From the NCBI GenBank assembly GCA_964016885.1, contig OZ024759.1:1501001-1565000 (forward strand): a stretch of 64,000 nucleotides of DNA. Reading direction: 5' to 3'. Every line of letters begins with the position of its first letter. The stretch's first letter is position 1. The notes beneath the pieces were generated by a model that did no database searches, was not told the origin of the DNA, and saw only the letters and a list, made by a program, of their open reading frames with translations. A program made the position numbers and the translations under genes. Below, in pieces: positions 13,468-26,982 of this stretch. Source of the DNA: Eledone cirrhosa (Eukaryota; Mollusca; Cephalopoda; Octopoda; Eledonidae).

Positions 13468-14964
13468 ACAAAGTCTATATTAGTAACATGACAAAGTCTA
13501 TATTAGTAACATGACAGTCTATATTAGTAACATGACAAAGTCTATATTATTAACATGACACAGTCTATATTAGTAACATGACAAAGTCTCTATTAGTAAC
13601 ATGACAAAGTCTATATTAGTAACATGACAGTCTATATTAGTAACATGACAAAGTCTCTATTAGTAACATGACAAAGTCAAAATTAGTAACATGACAGTCT
13701 ATATTAGTAACATGACAAAGTCTATATTAGTAACATGACAGTCTATATTGTAACATGACACAGTCTATATTAGTAGCATGACACAGTCTATATTAGTAAA
13801 ATGACACAGTCTATATTAGTAACATGACAGTCTATATTAGTAACATGACAAAGTCTATATTAGTAACATGACAAAGTCTATATTAGTAACATGACACAGT
13901 CTATATTAGTAACATGACAGTCTATATTAGTAACATGACAAAGTCTATATTAGTAACATGACACAGTCTATATTAGTAACATGACAGTCTATATTAGTAA
14001 CATGACAAAGTCTATATTAGTAACATGACAAAGTCTATATTAGTAACATGACACAGTCTATATTAGTAACATGACAGTCTATATTAGTAACATGACAAAG
14101 TCTATATTAGTAACATGACAAAGTCTATATTAGTAACATGACAAAGTCTATATTAGTAACATGACAAAGACTATATTAGTAGCATGACACAGTCTATATT
14201 AGTAACATGACAAAGTCTATATTAGTAACATGACAAAGTCTATATTAGTAGCATGACACAGTCTATATTAGTAACATGACAAAGTCTATATTAGTAACAT
14301 GACACAGTCTATATTAGTAACATGACAAAGTCTATATTAGTAACATGACAAAGTCTATATTAGTAACATGACACAGTCTATATTAGTAACATGACAAAGT
14401 CTATATTAGTAACATGACACTGTCTATATTAGTAACTTGACAAAGTCTATATTAGTAACATGACACAGTCTATATTAGTAACATGACACAGTCTATATTA
14501 GTAACATGACAAAGTCTATATTAGTAGCATGACAAAGTCTATATTAGTAACATGACAAAGTCTATATTAGTAACATGACACAGTCTATGTTAGTAACATG
14601 ACAAAGTCTATATTAGTAACATGACAAAGTCTATATTAGTAACATGACACAGTCTATATTAGTAACATGACAAAGTCTATATTAGTAGCATGACAAAGTC
14701 TATATTAGTAACATGACACAGTCTATATTAGTAACATGACAAAGTCTATATTAGTAGCATGACAAAGTCTATATTAGTAACATGACAAAGTCTATATTAG
14801 TAACATGACACAGTCTATATTAGTAACATGACAGTCTATATTAGTAACATGACAGTCCATATTAGTAGCATGACAAAGTCTATATTAGTAACATGACAAA
14901 GTCTATATTAGTAACATGAAAAAGTCTATATTAGTAACATGACAAAGTCTATATTAGTAACATG
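13468..14964 (+). repeat. HOR segment resembling B copy 4
   Basis: Begins with 21-bp and TCTCTATT monomers and a second GTAAAATG-like series near 13797, then continues into an order matching 10.0-11.2 kb. AACTTGAC at 14434 is 3,685 bp after its counterpart at 10749. Its first 0.4 kb is nearly identical to the far right end of the window. Confidence 0.75.
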
Positions 14965-16410
14965 ACAAAGTCTATATTAGTAACATGACACAGTCTATAT
15001 TAGTAACATGACATAGTCTATATTAGTAACATGACAAAGTCTATATTAGTAGCATGACACAGTCTATATTAGTAACATGACACAGTCTATATTAGTAACA
15101 TGACAGTCTATATTAGTAACATGACAAAGTCTATATTAGTAGCATGACAAAGTCTATATTAGTAACATGACAGTCTATATTAGTAACATGACAATCTATA
15201 TTAGTAACATGACACAGTCTATATTAGTAGCATGACAAAGTCTATATTAGTAACATGACAGTCTATATTAGTAACATGACGAAGTCTATATTAGTAGCAT
15301 GACAAAGTCTATATTAGTAGCATGACACAGTCTATATTAGTAACATGACACAATCTATATTAGTAACATGACACAGTCTATATTAGTAACATGACAAAGT
15401 CTATATTAGTAGCATGACAAAGTCTATATTAGTAACATGACAAAGTCTATATTAGTAACATGACACAGTCTATATTAATAACATGACAAAGTCTATATTA
15501 GTAACATGACAAAGTCTATATTAGTAACATGACACAGTCTATATTAGTAATATCACAAAGTCTATATTAGTAACATGACACTGTTTATATTAGTAACTTG
15601 ACAAAGTCTATATTATTAACATGCCACAGTCTATATGGGTAACATGACACAGTCTATATTAGTAACATGACACAGTTTATATTAGTAACATGACAAAGTC
15701 TATATTAGTAACATGACAAAGTCTATATTAGTAACATGGCAGTCTATATTAGTAACATGACAAAGTCTATATTAGTAACATGACACAGTCTATATTAGTA
15801 ACATGACAAAGACTCTATTAGTAACATGACAAAGTCTATATTAGTAGCATGACACAGTCTATATTAGTAACATGACACAGTCTATATTAGTAACATGACA
15901 CAGTCTATATTAGTAAAATGACACAGTCTATATTAGTAACATGACACAGTCTATATTAGTAACATGACAAAGTCTATATTAGTAGCATGACAAAGTCTAT
16001 ATTAGTAACATGACAAAGTCTATATTAGTAACATGACACAGTCTATATTAGTAACATGACAAAGTCTATATTAGTAACATGACAAAGTCTATATTAGTAA
16101 CATGACAGTCTATATTAGTAACATGACAAAGTCTCTATTAGTAACATGACAAAGTCTATATTAGTAACATGACAGTCTATATTAGTAACATGACAAAGTC
16201 TCTATTAGTAACATGACAAAGTCAAAATTAGTAACATGACAGTCTATATTAGTAACATGACAAAGTCTATATTAGTAACATGACAGTCTATATTGTAACA
16301 TGACACAGTCTATATTAGTAGCATGACACAGTCTATATTAGTAAAATGACACAGTCTATATTAGTAACATGACAGTCTATATTAGTAACATGACAAAGTC
16401 TATATTAGTA
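14965..16410 (+). repeat. HOR segment at 2,591-bp lag
   Basis: CATAGTC at 15012, GACGAAGTC at 15278, AATATCAC at 15549, AACTTGAC at 15595 and TAAAATG at 15914 all lie exactly 2,591 bp after 12421, 12687, 12958, 13004 and 13323. Two monomers (46 bp) present near 13535-13580 are missing near 16115, so the later TAAAATG pair (13797 and 16342) is at 2,545 bp. This is the last segment with GACGAAGTC. Confidence 0.85.
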
Positions 16411-16912
16411 ACATGACAAAGTCTATATTAATAACATGACAAAGTCTATATTAGTAACATGACAAAGTCTATATTAGTAACATGACACAGTCTATATTAG
16501 TAACATGACATAGTCTATATTAGTAACATGACAAAGTCTATATTAGTAGCATGACACAGTCTATATTAGTAACATGACACAGTCTATATTAGTAACATGA
16601 CAGTCTATATTAGTAACATGACAAAGTCTATATTAGTAGCATGACAAAGACTATATTAGTAACATGACACAGTCTATATTAGTAACATGACAATCTATAT
16701 TAGTAACATGACACAGTCTATATTAGTAGCATGACAAAGTCTATATTAGTAACATGACAGTCTATATTAGTAACATGACAAAGTCTATATTAGTAGCATG
16801 ACAAAGTCTATATTAGTAGCATGACACAGTCTATATTAGTAACATGACACAATCTATATTAGTAACATGACACAGTCTATATTAGTAACATGACAAAGTC
16901 TATATTAGTAAC
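16411..16912 (+). repeat. Partial B-tail segment
   Basis: CATAGTC at 16509 and GACAATC at 16689 follow the order seen at 15012 and 15190 at a lag of about 1,497-1,499 bp. The position that carries GACGAAGTC in earlier copies reads GACAAAGTC here. The segment then switches into the AAGGCC series instead of reaching AATATCAC. Confidence 0.7.
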
Positions 16913-19874
16913 ATGGCAAAGTCTATATTAGTAACATGACAAAGTCTATATTAGTAACATGACAAGGCCTATATTAGTAACATGACAGTCTATATTAGTA
17001 ACATGACAAAGTCTATATTAGTAACATGACAGTCTATATTAGTTACATGACAAAGTCTATATTAGTAACATGACAAAGTCTATATTAGTAACATGACAGT
17101 CTATATTAGTAACATGACACAGTCTATATTAGTAACATGACAAAGTCTACCTTAGTAACATGACAGTCTATATTAGTAACATGACAAAGTCTATATTAGT
17201 AACATGACAGTCTATATTGTAACATGACACAGTCTATATTAGTAACATGACACAGTCTATATTAGTAACATGACATAGTCTATATTAGTAACATGACAAA
17301 GTCTATATTAGTAACATGACAGTCTATATTGTAACATGACAAAGTCTATATTAGTAACATGACACAGTCTATATTAGTAACATGACAGTCTATATTAGTA
17401 ACATGACAAAGTCTATATTAGTAACATGACAAAGTCTATATTAGTAACATGACAAAGTCTATATTAGTAACATGACAAAGTCTATATTAGTAACATGACA
17501 AAGTCTATATTAGTAACATGACAAAGTCTATATTAGTAACATGACAAAGTCTATATTAGTAGCATGACACAGTCTATATTAGTAACATGACAAAGTCTAT
17601 ATTAGTAACATAACAAAGTCTATATTAGTAGCATGACACAGTCTATATTAGTAACATGACAAAGTCTATATTAGTAACATGACACAGTCTATATTAGTAA
17701 CATGACAAAGTCTATATTAGTAACATGACAAAGTCTATATTAGTAACATGACACTGTCTATATTAGTAACTTGACAAAGTCTATATTAGTAACATGACAC
17801 AGTCTATATTAGTAACATGACACAGTCTATATTAGTAACATGACAAAGTCTATATTAGTAGCATGACAAAGTCTATATTAGTAACATGACAAAGTCTATA
17901 TTAGTAACATGACACAGTCTATGTTAGTAACATGACAAAGTCTATATTAGTAACATGACAAAGTCTATATTAGTAACATGACAAAGTCTATATTAGTAGC
18001 ATGACAAAGTCTATATTAGTAACATGACACCGTCTATATTAGTAACATGACAAAGTCTATATTAGTAGCATGACAAAGTCTATATTAGTAACATGACAAA
18101 GTCTATATTAGTAACATGACACAGTCTATATTAGTAACATGACAGTCTATATTAGTAACATGACAGTCCATATTAGTAGCATGACAAAGTCTATATTAGT
18201 AACATGACAAAGTCTATATTAGTAACATGACAAGGCCTATATTAGTAACATGACAGTCTATATTAGTAACATGACAAAGTCTATATTAGTAACATGACAG
18301 TCTATATTAGTAACATGACAAAGTCTATATTAGTAACATGACAAAGTCTATATTAGTAACATGACAGTCTATATTAGTAACATGACACAGTCTATATTAG
18401 TAACATGACAAAGTCTACCTTAGTAACATGACAGTCTATATTAGTAACATGACAAAGTCTATATTAGTAACATGACAGTCTATATTGTAACATGACACAG
18501 TCTATATTAGTAACATGACACAGTCTATATTAGTAACATGACATAGTCTATATTAGTAACATGACAAAGTCTATATTAGTAACATGACAGTCTATATTGT
18601 AACATGACAAAGTCTATATTAGTAACATGACACAGTCTATATTAGTAACATGACAGTCTATATTAGTAACATGACAAAGTCTATATTAGTAACATGACAA
18701 AGTCTATATTAGTAACATGACAAAGTCTATATTAGTAACATGACAAAGTCTATATTAGTAGCATGACACAGTCTATATTAGTAACATGACAAAGTCTATA
18801 TTAGTAACATGACACAGTCTATATTAGTAACATGACAAAGTCTATATTAGTAACATGACACAGTCTATATTAGTAACATGACATAGTCTATATTAGTAAC
18901 ATGACAAAGTCTATATTAGTAGCATGACACAGTCTATATTAGTAACATGACACAGTCTATATTAGTAACATGACAAAGTCTATATTAGTAACATGGCAAA
19001 GTCTATATTAGTAACATGACAAAGTCTATATTAGTAACATGACAAGGCCTATATTAGTAACATGACAGTCTATATTAGTAACATGACAGTCTATATTAGT
19101 AACATGACAAAGTCTATATTAGTAACATGACAGTCTATATTAGTGACATGACAAAGTCTATATTAGTAACATGACAAAGTCTATATTAGTAACATGACAG
19201 TCTATATTAGTAACATGACACAGTCTATATTAGTAACATGACAAAGTCTACCTTAGTAACATGACAGTCTATATTAGTAACATGACAAAGTCTATATTAG
19301 TAACATGACAGTCTATATTGTAACATGACACAGTCTATATTAGTAACATGACACAGTCTATATTAGTAACATGACATAGTCTATATTAGTAACATGACAA
19401 AGTCTATATTAGTAACATGACAAAGTCTATATTAGTAACATGACAAGGCCTATATTAGTAACATGACAGTCTATATTAGTAACATGACAAAGTCTATATT
19501 AGTAACATGACAGTCTATATTAGTAACATGACAAAGTCTATATTAGTAACATGACAAAGTCTATATTAGTAACATGACAGTCTATATTAGTAACATGACA
19601 CAGTCTATATTAGTAACATGACAAAGTCTACCTTAGTAACATGACAGTCTATATTAGTAACATGACAAAGTCTATATTAGTAACATGACAGTCTATATTG
19701 TAACATGACACAGTCTATATTAGTAACATGACACAGTCTATATTAGTAACATGACATAGTCTATATTAGTAACATGACAAAGTCTATATTAGTAACATGA
19801 CAGTCTATATTGTAACATGACAAAGTCTATATTAGTAACATGACACAGTCTATATTAGTAACATGACAGTCTAT
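16913..19874 (+). repeat. Cluster of four AAGGCC / GTCTACCTT segments
   Basis: AAGGCC occurs at 16964, 18232, 19044 and 19445, each followed by GTCTACCTT at 17145, 18413, 19246 and 19626. The AAGGCC to GTCTACCTT distance is 181 bp in three segments and 202 bp in the third, which has one extra 21-bp monomer. Distances between segments fall from 1,268 to about 830 to about 380-400 bp, so later segments are progressively shortened. GGCAAAG lies 49 bp before AAGGCC in segments one and three. The fifth AACTTGAC-type landmark of this region is at 17768. Confidence 0.85.
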
Positions 19875-21276
19875 ATTATTAACATGACAAAGTCTATATT
19901 AGTAACATGACAAAGTCTATATTAGTAACATGACAAAGTCTATATTAGTAACATGACAAAGTCTATATTAGTAGCATGACACAGTCTATATTAGTAACAT
20001 GACAAAGTCTATATTAGTAACATGACACAGTCTATATTAGTAACATGACAAAGTCTATATTAGTAACATGACACAGTCTATATTAGTAACATGACATAGT
20101 CTATATTAGTAACATGACAAAGTCTATATTAGTAGCATGACACAGTCTATATTAGTAACATGACACAGTCTATATTAGTAACATGACAGTCTATATTAGT
20201 AACATGACAAAGTCTATATTAGTAGCATGACAAAGTCTATATTAGTAACATGACACAGTCTATATTAGTAACATGACAATCTATATTAGTAACATGACAC
20301 AGTCTATATTAGTAGCATGACAAAGTCTATATTAGTAACATGACAGTCTATATTAGTAACATGACAAAGTCTATATTAGTAGCATGACAAAGTCTATATT
20401 AGTAGCATGACACAGTCTATATTAGTAACATGACACAGTCTATATTAGTAACATGACACAGTCTATATTAGTAACATGACAAAGTCTATATTAGTAGCAT
20501 GACAAAGTCTATATTATTAACATGACAAAGTCTATATTAGTAACATGACACAGTCTATATTAATAACATGACAAAGTCTATATTAGTAACATGACAAAGT
20601 CTATATTAGTAACATGACACAGTCTATATTAGTAATATCACAAAGTCTATATTAGTAACATGACACTGTCTATATTAGTAACTTGACAAAGTCTATATTA
20701 GTAACATGCCACAGTCTATATTAGTAACATGACACAGTCTATATTAGTAACATGACACAGTTTATATTAGTAACATGACAAAGTCTATATTTGTAACATG
20801 ACACAGTCTATATTAGTAACATGACAAAGACTCTATTAGTAACATGACAAAGTCTATATTAGTAACATGACAGTCTATATTAGTAACATGACAAAATCTA
20901 TATTAGTAACATGACAGTCTATATTAGTAACATGACAAAGTCTATATTAGTAACATGACAGTCTATATTGTACCATGACACAGTCTATATTAGTAACATG
21001 ACATAGTCTATATTAGTAACATGACAAAGTCTATATTAGTAACATGACAGTCTATATTGTAACATGACACAGTCTATATTAGTAACATGACACAGTCTAT
21101 ATTAGTAACATGACAGGCTATATTAGTAACATGACACAGTCTATATTAGTAACATGACAAAGTCTATATTAGTAACATGACAAAGTCTATATTAGTAACA
21201 TGACAAAGTCTATATTAGTAGTATGACAAAGTCTATATTAGTAACATGACAGTCTATATTAGTAACATGATAAATC
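19875..21276 (+). repeat. Family II conserved block, copy 1
   Basis: Runs from ATTATTAAC at 19875 through CATAGTC at 20095, AATATCAC at 20634 and AACTTGAC at 20680 to GATAAATC at 21269. The spacing ATTATTAAC to AATATCAC is 759 bp and AATATCAC to GATAAATC is 635 bp, the same in all four copies in the window. Confidence 0.9.
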
Positions 21277-22580
21277 TATATTAGTAGCATGACAAAGTCT
21301 ATATTAGTAGCATGACACAGTCTATATTAGTAACATGACACAGTCTATATTAGTAAAATGACACAGTCTATATTAGTAACATGACAAAGTCTATATTAGT
21401 AGCATGACAAAGTCTATATTAGTAACATGACACGGTCTATATTAGTAACATGACAAAGTCTATATTAGTAACATGACAAAGTCTATATTAGTAACATGAC
21501 ACGGTCTATATTAGTAACATGACAAAGTCTATATTAGTAACATGACAAAGTCTATATTAGTAACATGACAGTCTATATTAGTAACATGACAAAGTCTATA
21601 TTAGTAACATGACAAAGTCTCTATTAGTAACATGACAAAGTCTATATTAGTAACATGACAGTCTATATTAATAACATGACAAAGTCTCTATTAGTAACAT
21701 GACAAAGTCTATATTAGTAACATGACAGTCTATATTGTAACATGACACAGTCTATATTAGTAACATGACACAGTTTATATTAGTAACATGACATAGTCTA
21801 TATTAGTAACATGACAAAGTCTATATTAGTAACATGACAGTCTATATTGTAACATGACACAGTCTATATTAGTAACATGACACAGTCTATATTAGTAACA
21901 TGACAGTCTATATTAGTAACATGACAAAGTCTATATTAGTAACATGACAAAGTCTATATTAGTAACATGACAAAGTCTATATTAGTAACATGACAAAGTC
22001 TATATTAGTAGCATGACACAGTCTATATTAGTAACATGACAAAGTCTATATTAGTAACATGACACAGTCTATATTAGTAACATGACAAAGTCTATATTAG
22101 TAACATGACAAAGTCTATATTAGTAACATGACACAGTCTATATTAGTAACATGACACAGTCTATATTAGTAACATGACACTGTCTATATTAGTAACTTGA
22201 CAAAGTCTATATTAGTAACATGACACAGTCTATATTAGTAACATGACACAGTCTATATTAGTAACATGACAAAGTCTATATTAGTAGCATGACAAAGTCT
22301 ATATTAGTAACATGACAAAGTCTATATTAGTAACATGACACAGTCTATGTTAGTAACATGACAAAGTCTATATTAGTAACATGACAAAGTCTATATTAGT
22401 AACATGACACAGTCTATATTAGTAACATGACAAAGTCTATATTAGTAGCATGACAAAGTCTATATTAGTAACATGACACAGTCTATATTAGTAACATGAC
22501 AAAGTCTATATTGGTAGCATGACAAAGTCTATATTAGTAACATGACAAAGTCTATATTAGTAACATGACAGTCTATATTG
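21277..22580 (+). repeat. Family II HOR, rest of copy 1
   Basis: Continues the match to 29.3-30.6 kb at a lag of 8,064-8,066 bp: AACTTGAC at 22194 pairs with 30258, and TTGTAAC at 22578 with 30642. Two CACGGTC monomers at 21431 and 21500 are private to this copy and are among the rare CpG sites in the window. TTGGTAGC at 22511 recurs at 25768. Confidence 0.8.
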
Positions 22581-23660
22581 TAACATGACACAGTCTATAT
22601 TAGTAACATGACACAGTCTATATTAGTAACATGACAGTCTATATTAGTAACATGACAAAGTCTATATTAGTAACATGACAAAGTCTATATTAGTAACATG
22701 ACAAAGTCTATATTAGTAACATGACAAAGTCTATATTAGTAGTATGACAAAGTCTATATTAGTAACATGACAGTCTATATTAGTAACATGACAAAGTCTA
22801 TATTAGTAACATGACAGTCTATATTGTAACATGACACAGTCTATATTAGTAACATGACACAGTCTATATTAGTAACATGACAGTCTATATTAGTAACATG
22901 ACACAGTCTATATTAGTAACATGACAAAGTCTATATTAGTAACATGACAAAGTCTATATTAGTAACATGACAAAGTCTATATTAGTAGTATGACAAAGTC
23001 TATATTAGTAACATGACAGTCTATATTAGTAACATGATAAATCTATATTAGTAGCATGACAAAGTCTATATTAGTAGCATGACACAGTCTATATTAGTAA
23101 CATGACACAGTCTATATTAGTAAAATGACACAGTCTATATTAGTAACATGACAAAGTCTATATTAGTAGCATGACAAAGTCTATATTAGTAACATGACAA
23201 AGTCTATATTAGTAACATGACACAGTCTATATTAGTAACATGACAAAGTCTATATTAGTAACATGACAAAGTCTATATTAGTAACATGACAGTCTATATT
23301 AGTAACATGACAAAGTCTATATTAGTAACATGACAAAGTCTCTATTAGTAACATGACAAAGTCTATATTAGTAACATGACAGTCTATATTAGTAACATGA
23401 CAAAGTCTCTATTAGTAACATGACAAAGTCTATATTAGTAACATGACAGTCTATATTAGTAACATGACAAAGTCTATATTAGTAACATGACAGTCTATAT
23501 TGTAACATGACACAGTCTATATTAGTAACATGACACAGTTTATATTAGTAACATGACATAGTCTATATTAGTAACATGACAAAGTCTATATTAGTAACAT
23601 GACAGTCTATATTGTAACATGACACAGTCTATATTAGTAACATGACACAGTTTATATTAG
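22581..23660 (+). repeat. 1,080-bp tandem duplication, left unit
   Basis: Compared base by base with the following 1,080 bp. Over the aligned stretch I find only three mismatches, at 22591/23671, 22614/23694 and 23652/24732. Contents include GTAGTATGAC near 22738 and 22988, GATAAATC at 23036, a TAAAATG monomer and two TCTCTATT monomers. Confidence 0.93.
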
Positions 23661-24740
23661 TAACATGACATAGTCTATATTAGTAACATGACAAAGTCTA
23701 TATTAGTAACATGACAGTCTATATTAGTAACATGACAAAGTCTATATTAGTAACATGACAAAGTCTATATTAGTAACATGACAAAGTCTATATTAGTAAC
23801 ATGACAAAGTCTATATTAGTAGTATGACAAAGTCTATATTAGTAACATGACAGTCTATATTAGTAACATGACAAAGTCTATATTAGTAACATGACAGTCT
23901 ATATTGTAACATGACACAGTCTATATTAGTAACATGACACAGTCTATATTAGTAACATGACAGTCTATATTAGTAACATGACACAGTCTATATTAGTAAC
24001 ATGACAAAGTCTATATTAGTAACATGACAAAGTCTATATTAGTAACATGACAAAGTCTATATTAGTAGTATGACAAAGTCTATATTAGTAACATGACAGT
24101 CTATATTAGTAACATGATAAATCTATATTAGTAGCATGACAAAGTCTATATTAGTAGCATGACACAGTCTATATTAGTAACATGACACAGTCTATATTAG
24201 TAAAATGACACAGTCTATATTAGTAACATGACAAAGTCTATATTAGTAGCATGACAAAGTCTATATTAGTAACATGACAAAGTCTATATTAGTAACATGA
24301 CACAGTCTATATTAGTAACATGACAAAGTCTATATTAGTAACATGACAAAGTCTATATTAGTAACATGACAGTCTATATTAGTAACATGACAAAGTCTAT
24401 ATTAGTAACATGACAAAGTCTCTATTAGTAACATGACAAAGTCTATATTAGTAACATGACAGTCTATATTAGTAACATGACAAAGTCTCTATTAGTAACA
24501 TGACAAAGTCTATATTAGTAACATGACAGTCTATATTAGTAACATGACAAAGTCTATATTAGTAACATGACAGTCTATATTGTAACATGACACAGTCTAT
24601 ATTAGTAACATGACACAGTTTATATTAGTAACATGACATAGTCTATATTAGTAACATGACAAAGTCTATATTAGTAACATGACAGTCTATATTGTAACAT
24701 GACACAGTCTATATTAGTAACATGACACAGTCTATATTAG
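23661..24740 (+). repeat. 1,080-bp tandem duplication, right unit
   Basis: Second unit of the pair, with GATAAATC at 24116. The near-perfect identity over more than 1 kb, in an array where neighbouring monomers differ freely, makes this one of the youngest visible exchanges. Confidence 0.93.
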
Positions 24741-25116
24741 TAACATGACAGTCTATATTAGTAACATGACAAAGTCTATATTAGTAACATGACAAAGTCT
24801 ATATTAGTAACATGACAAAGTCTATATTAGTAACATGACAAAGTCTATATTAGTAGCATGACACAGTCTATATTAGTAACATGACAAAGTCTATATTAGT
24901 AACATGACACAGTCTATATTAGTAACATGACAAAGTCTGTATTAGTAACATGACAAAGTCTATATTAGTAGCATGACACAGTCTATATTAGTAACATGAC
25001 AAAGTCTATATTAGTAACATGACACAGTCTATATTAGTAACATGACAAAGTCTATATTAGTAACATGACACAGTCTATATTAGTAACATGACAAAGTCTA
25101 TATTAGTAACATGACA
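24692..25116 (+). repeat. Segment repeated at 26.98 kb (2,289-bp lag)
   Basis: TTGTAAC at 24692 and the private GTCTGTATT monomer at 24935 recur at 26981 and 27224, both 2,289 bp later. It is the start of a family II HOR unit whose remainder is displaced by the following duplicated segment. Confidence 0.75.
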
Positions 25117-26982
25117 CAGTCTATATTAGTAACATGACACAGTCTATATTAGTAACATGACAGTCTATATTAGTAACATGACAAAGTCTATATTAGTAAC
25201 ATGACAAAGTCTATATTAGTAACATGACAAAGTCTATATTAGTAACATGACAAAGTCTATATTAGTAGCATGACACAGTCTATATTAGTAACATGACAAA
25301 GTCTATATTAGTAACATGACACAGTCTATATTAGTAACATGACAAAGTCTATATTAGTAACATGACAAAGTCTATATTAGTAACATGACACAGTCTATAT
25401 TAGTAACATGACACAGTCTATATTAGTAACATGACACTGTCTATATTAGTAACTTGACAAAGTCTATATTAGTAACATGACACAGTCTATATTAGTAACA
25501 TGACACAGTCTATATTAGTAACATGACAAAGTCTATATTAGTAGCATGACAAAGTCTATATTAGTAACATGACAAAGTCTATATTAGTAACATGACACAG
25601 TCTATGTTAGTAACATGACAAAGTCTATATTAGTAACATGACAAAGTCTATATTAGTAACATGACACAGTCTATATTAGTAACATGACAAAGTCTATATT
25701 AGTAGCATGACAAAGTCTATATTAGTAACATGACACAGTCTATATTAGTAACATGACAAAGTCTATATTGGTAGCATGACAAAGTCTATATTAGTAACAT
25801 GACAAAGTCTATATTAGTAACATGACAGTCTATATTGTAACATGACACAGTCTATATTAGTAACATGACACAGTCTATATTAGTAACATGACAGTCTATA
25901 TTAGTAACATGACAAAGTCTATATTAGTAACATGACAAAGTCTATATTAGTAACATGACAAAGTCTATATTAGTAACATGACAAAGTCTATATTAGTAGT
26001 ATGACAAAGTCTATATTAGTAACATGACAGTCTATATTAGTAACATGACAAAGTCTATATTAGTAACATGACAGTCTATATTGTAACATGACACAGTCTA
26101 TATTAGTAACATGACACAGTCTATATTAGTAACATGACAGTCTATATTAGTAACATGACACAGTCTATATTAGTAACATGACAAAGTCTATATTAGTAAC
26201 ATGACAAAGTCTATATTAGTAACATGACAAAGTCTATATTAGTAGTATGACAAAGTCTATATTAGTAACATGACAGTCTATATTAGTAACATGATAAATC
26301 TATATTAGTAGCATGACAAAGTCTATATTAGTAGCATGACACAGTCTATATTAGTAACATGACACAGTCTATATTAGTAAAATGACACAGTCTATATTAG
26401 TAACATGACAAAGTCTATATTAGTAGCATGACAAAGTCTATATTAGTAACATGACAAAGTCTATATTAGTAACATGACACAGTCTATATTAGTAACATGA
26501 CAAAGTCTATATTAGTAACATGACAAAGTCTATATTAGTAACATGACAGTCTATATTAGTAACATGACAAAGTCTATATTAGTAACATGACAAAGTCTCT
26601 ATTAGTAACATGACAAAGTCTATATTAGTAACATGACAGTCTATATTAGTAACATGACAAAGTCTCTATTAGTAACATGACAAAGTCTATATTAGTAACA
26701 TGACAGTCTATATTAGTAACATGACAAAGTCTATATTAGTAACATGACAGTCTATATTGTAACATGACACAGTCTATATTAGTAACATGACACAGTTTAT
26801 ATTAGTAACATGACATAGTCTATATTAGTAACATGACAAAGTCTATATTAGTAACATGACAGTCTATATTGTAACATGACACAGTCTATATTAGTAACAT
26901 GACACAGTTTATATTAGTAACATGACATAGTCTATATTAGTAACATGACAAAGTCTATATTAGTAACATGACAGTCTATATT
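25117..26982 (+). repeat. 1.87-kb segment duplicated from 21.86-23.73 kb
   Basis: AACTTGAC at 25451, TTGGTAGC at 25768, GATAAATC at 26293 and CAGTTT at 26905 lie exactly 3,257 bp after 22194, 22511, 23036 and 23648. It includes one more version of the 1,080-bp unit, making three in 4 kb. Confidence 0.88.

Noticed and set aside
22581..24740. Assembly artefact as the cause of exact duplications
   Set aside because: Not fully excluded without reads. The units differ at a few sites, and exact lags of many different sizes with private variants fit real unequal exchange better than one assembler error.
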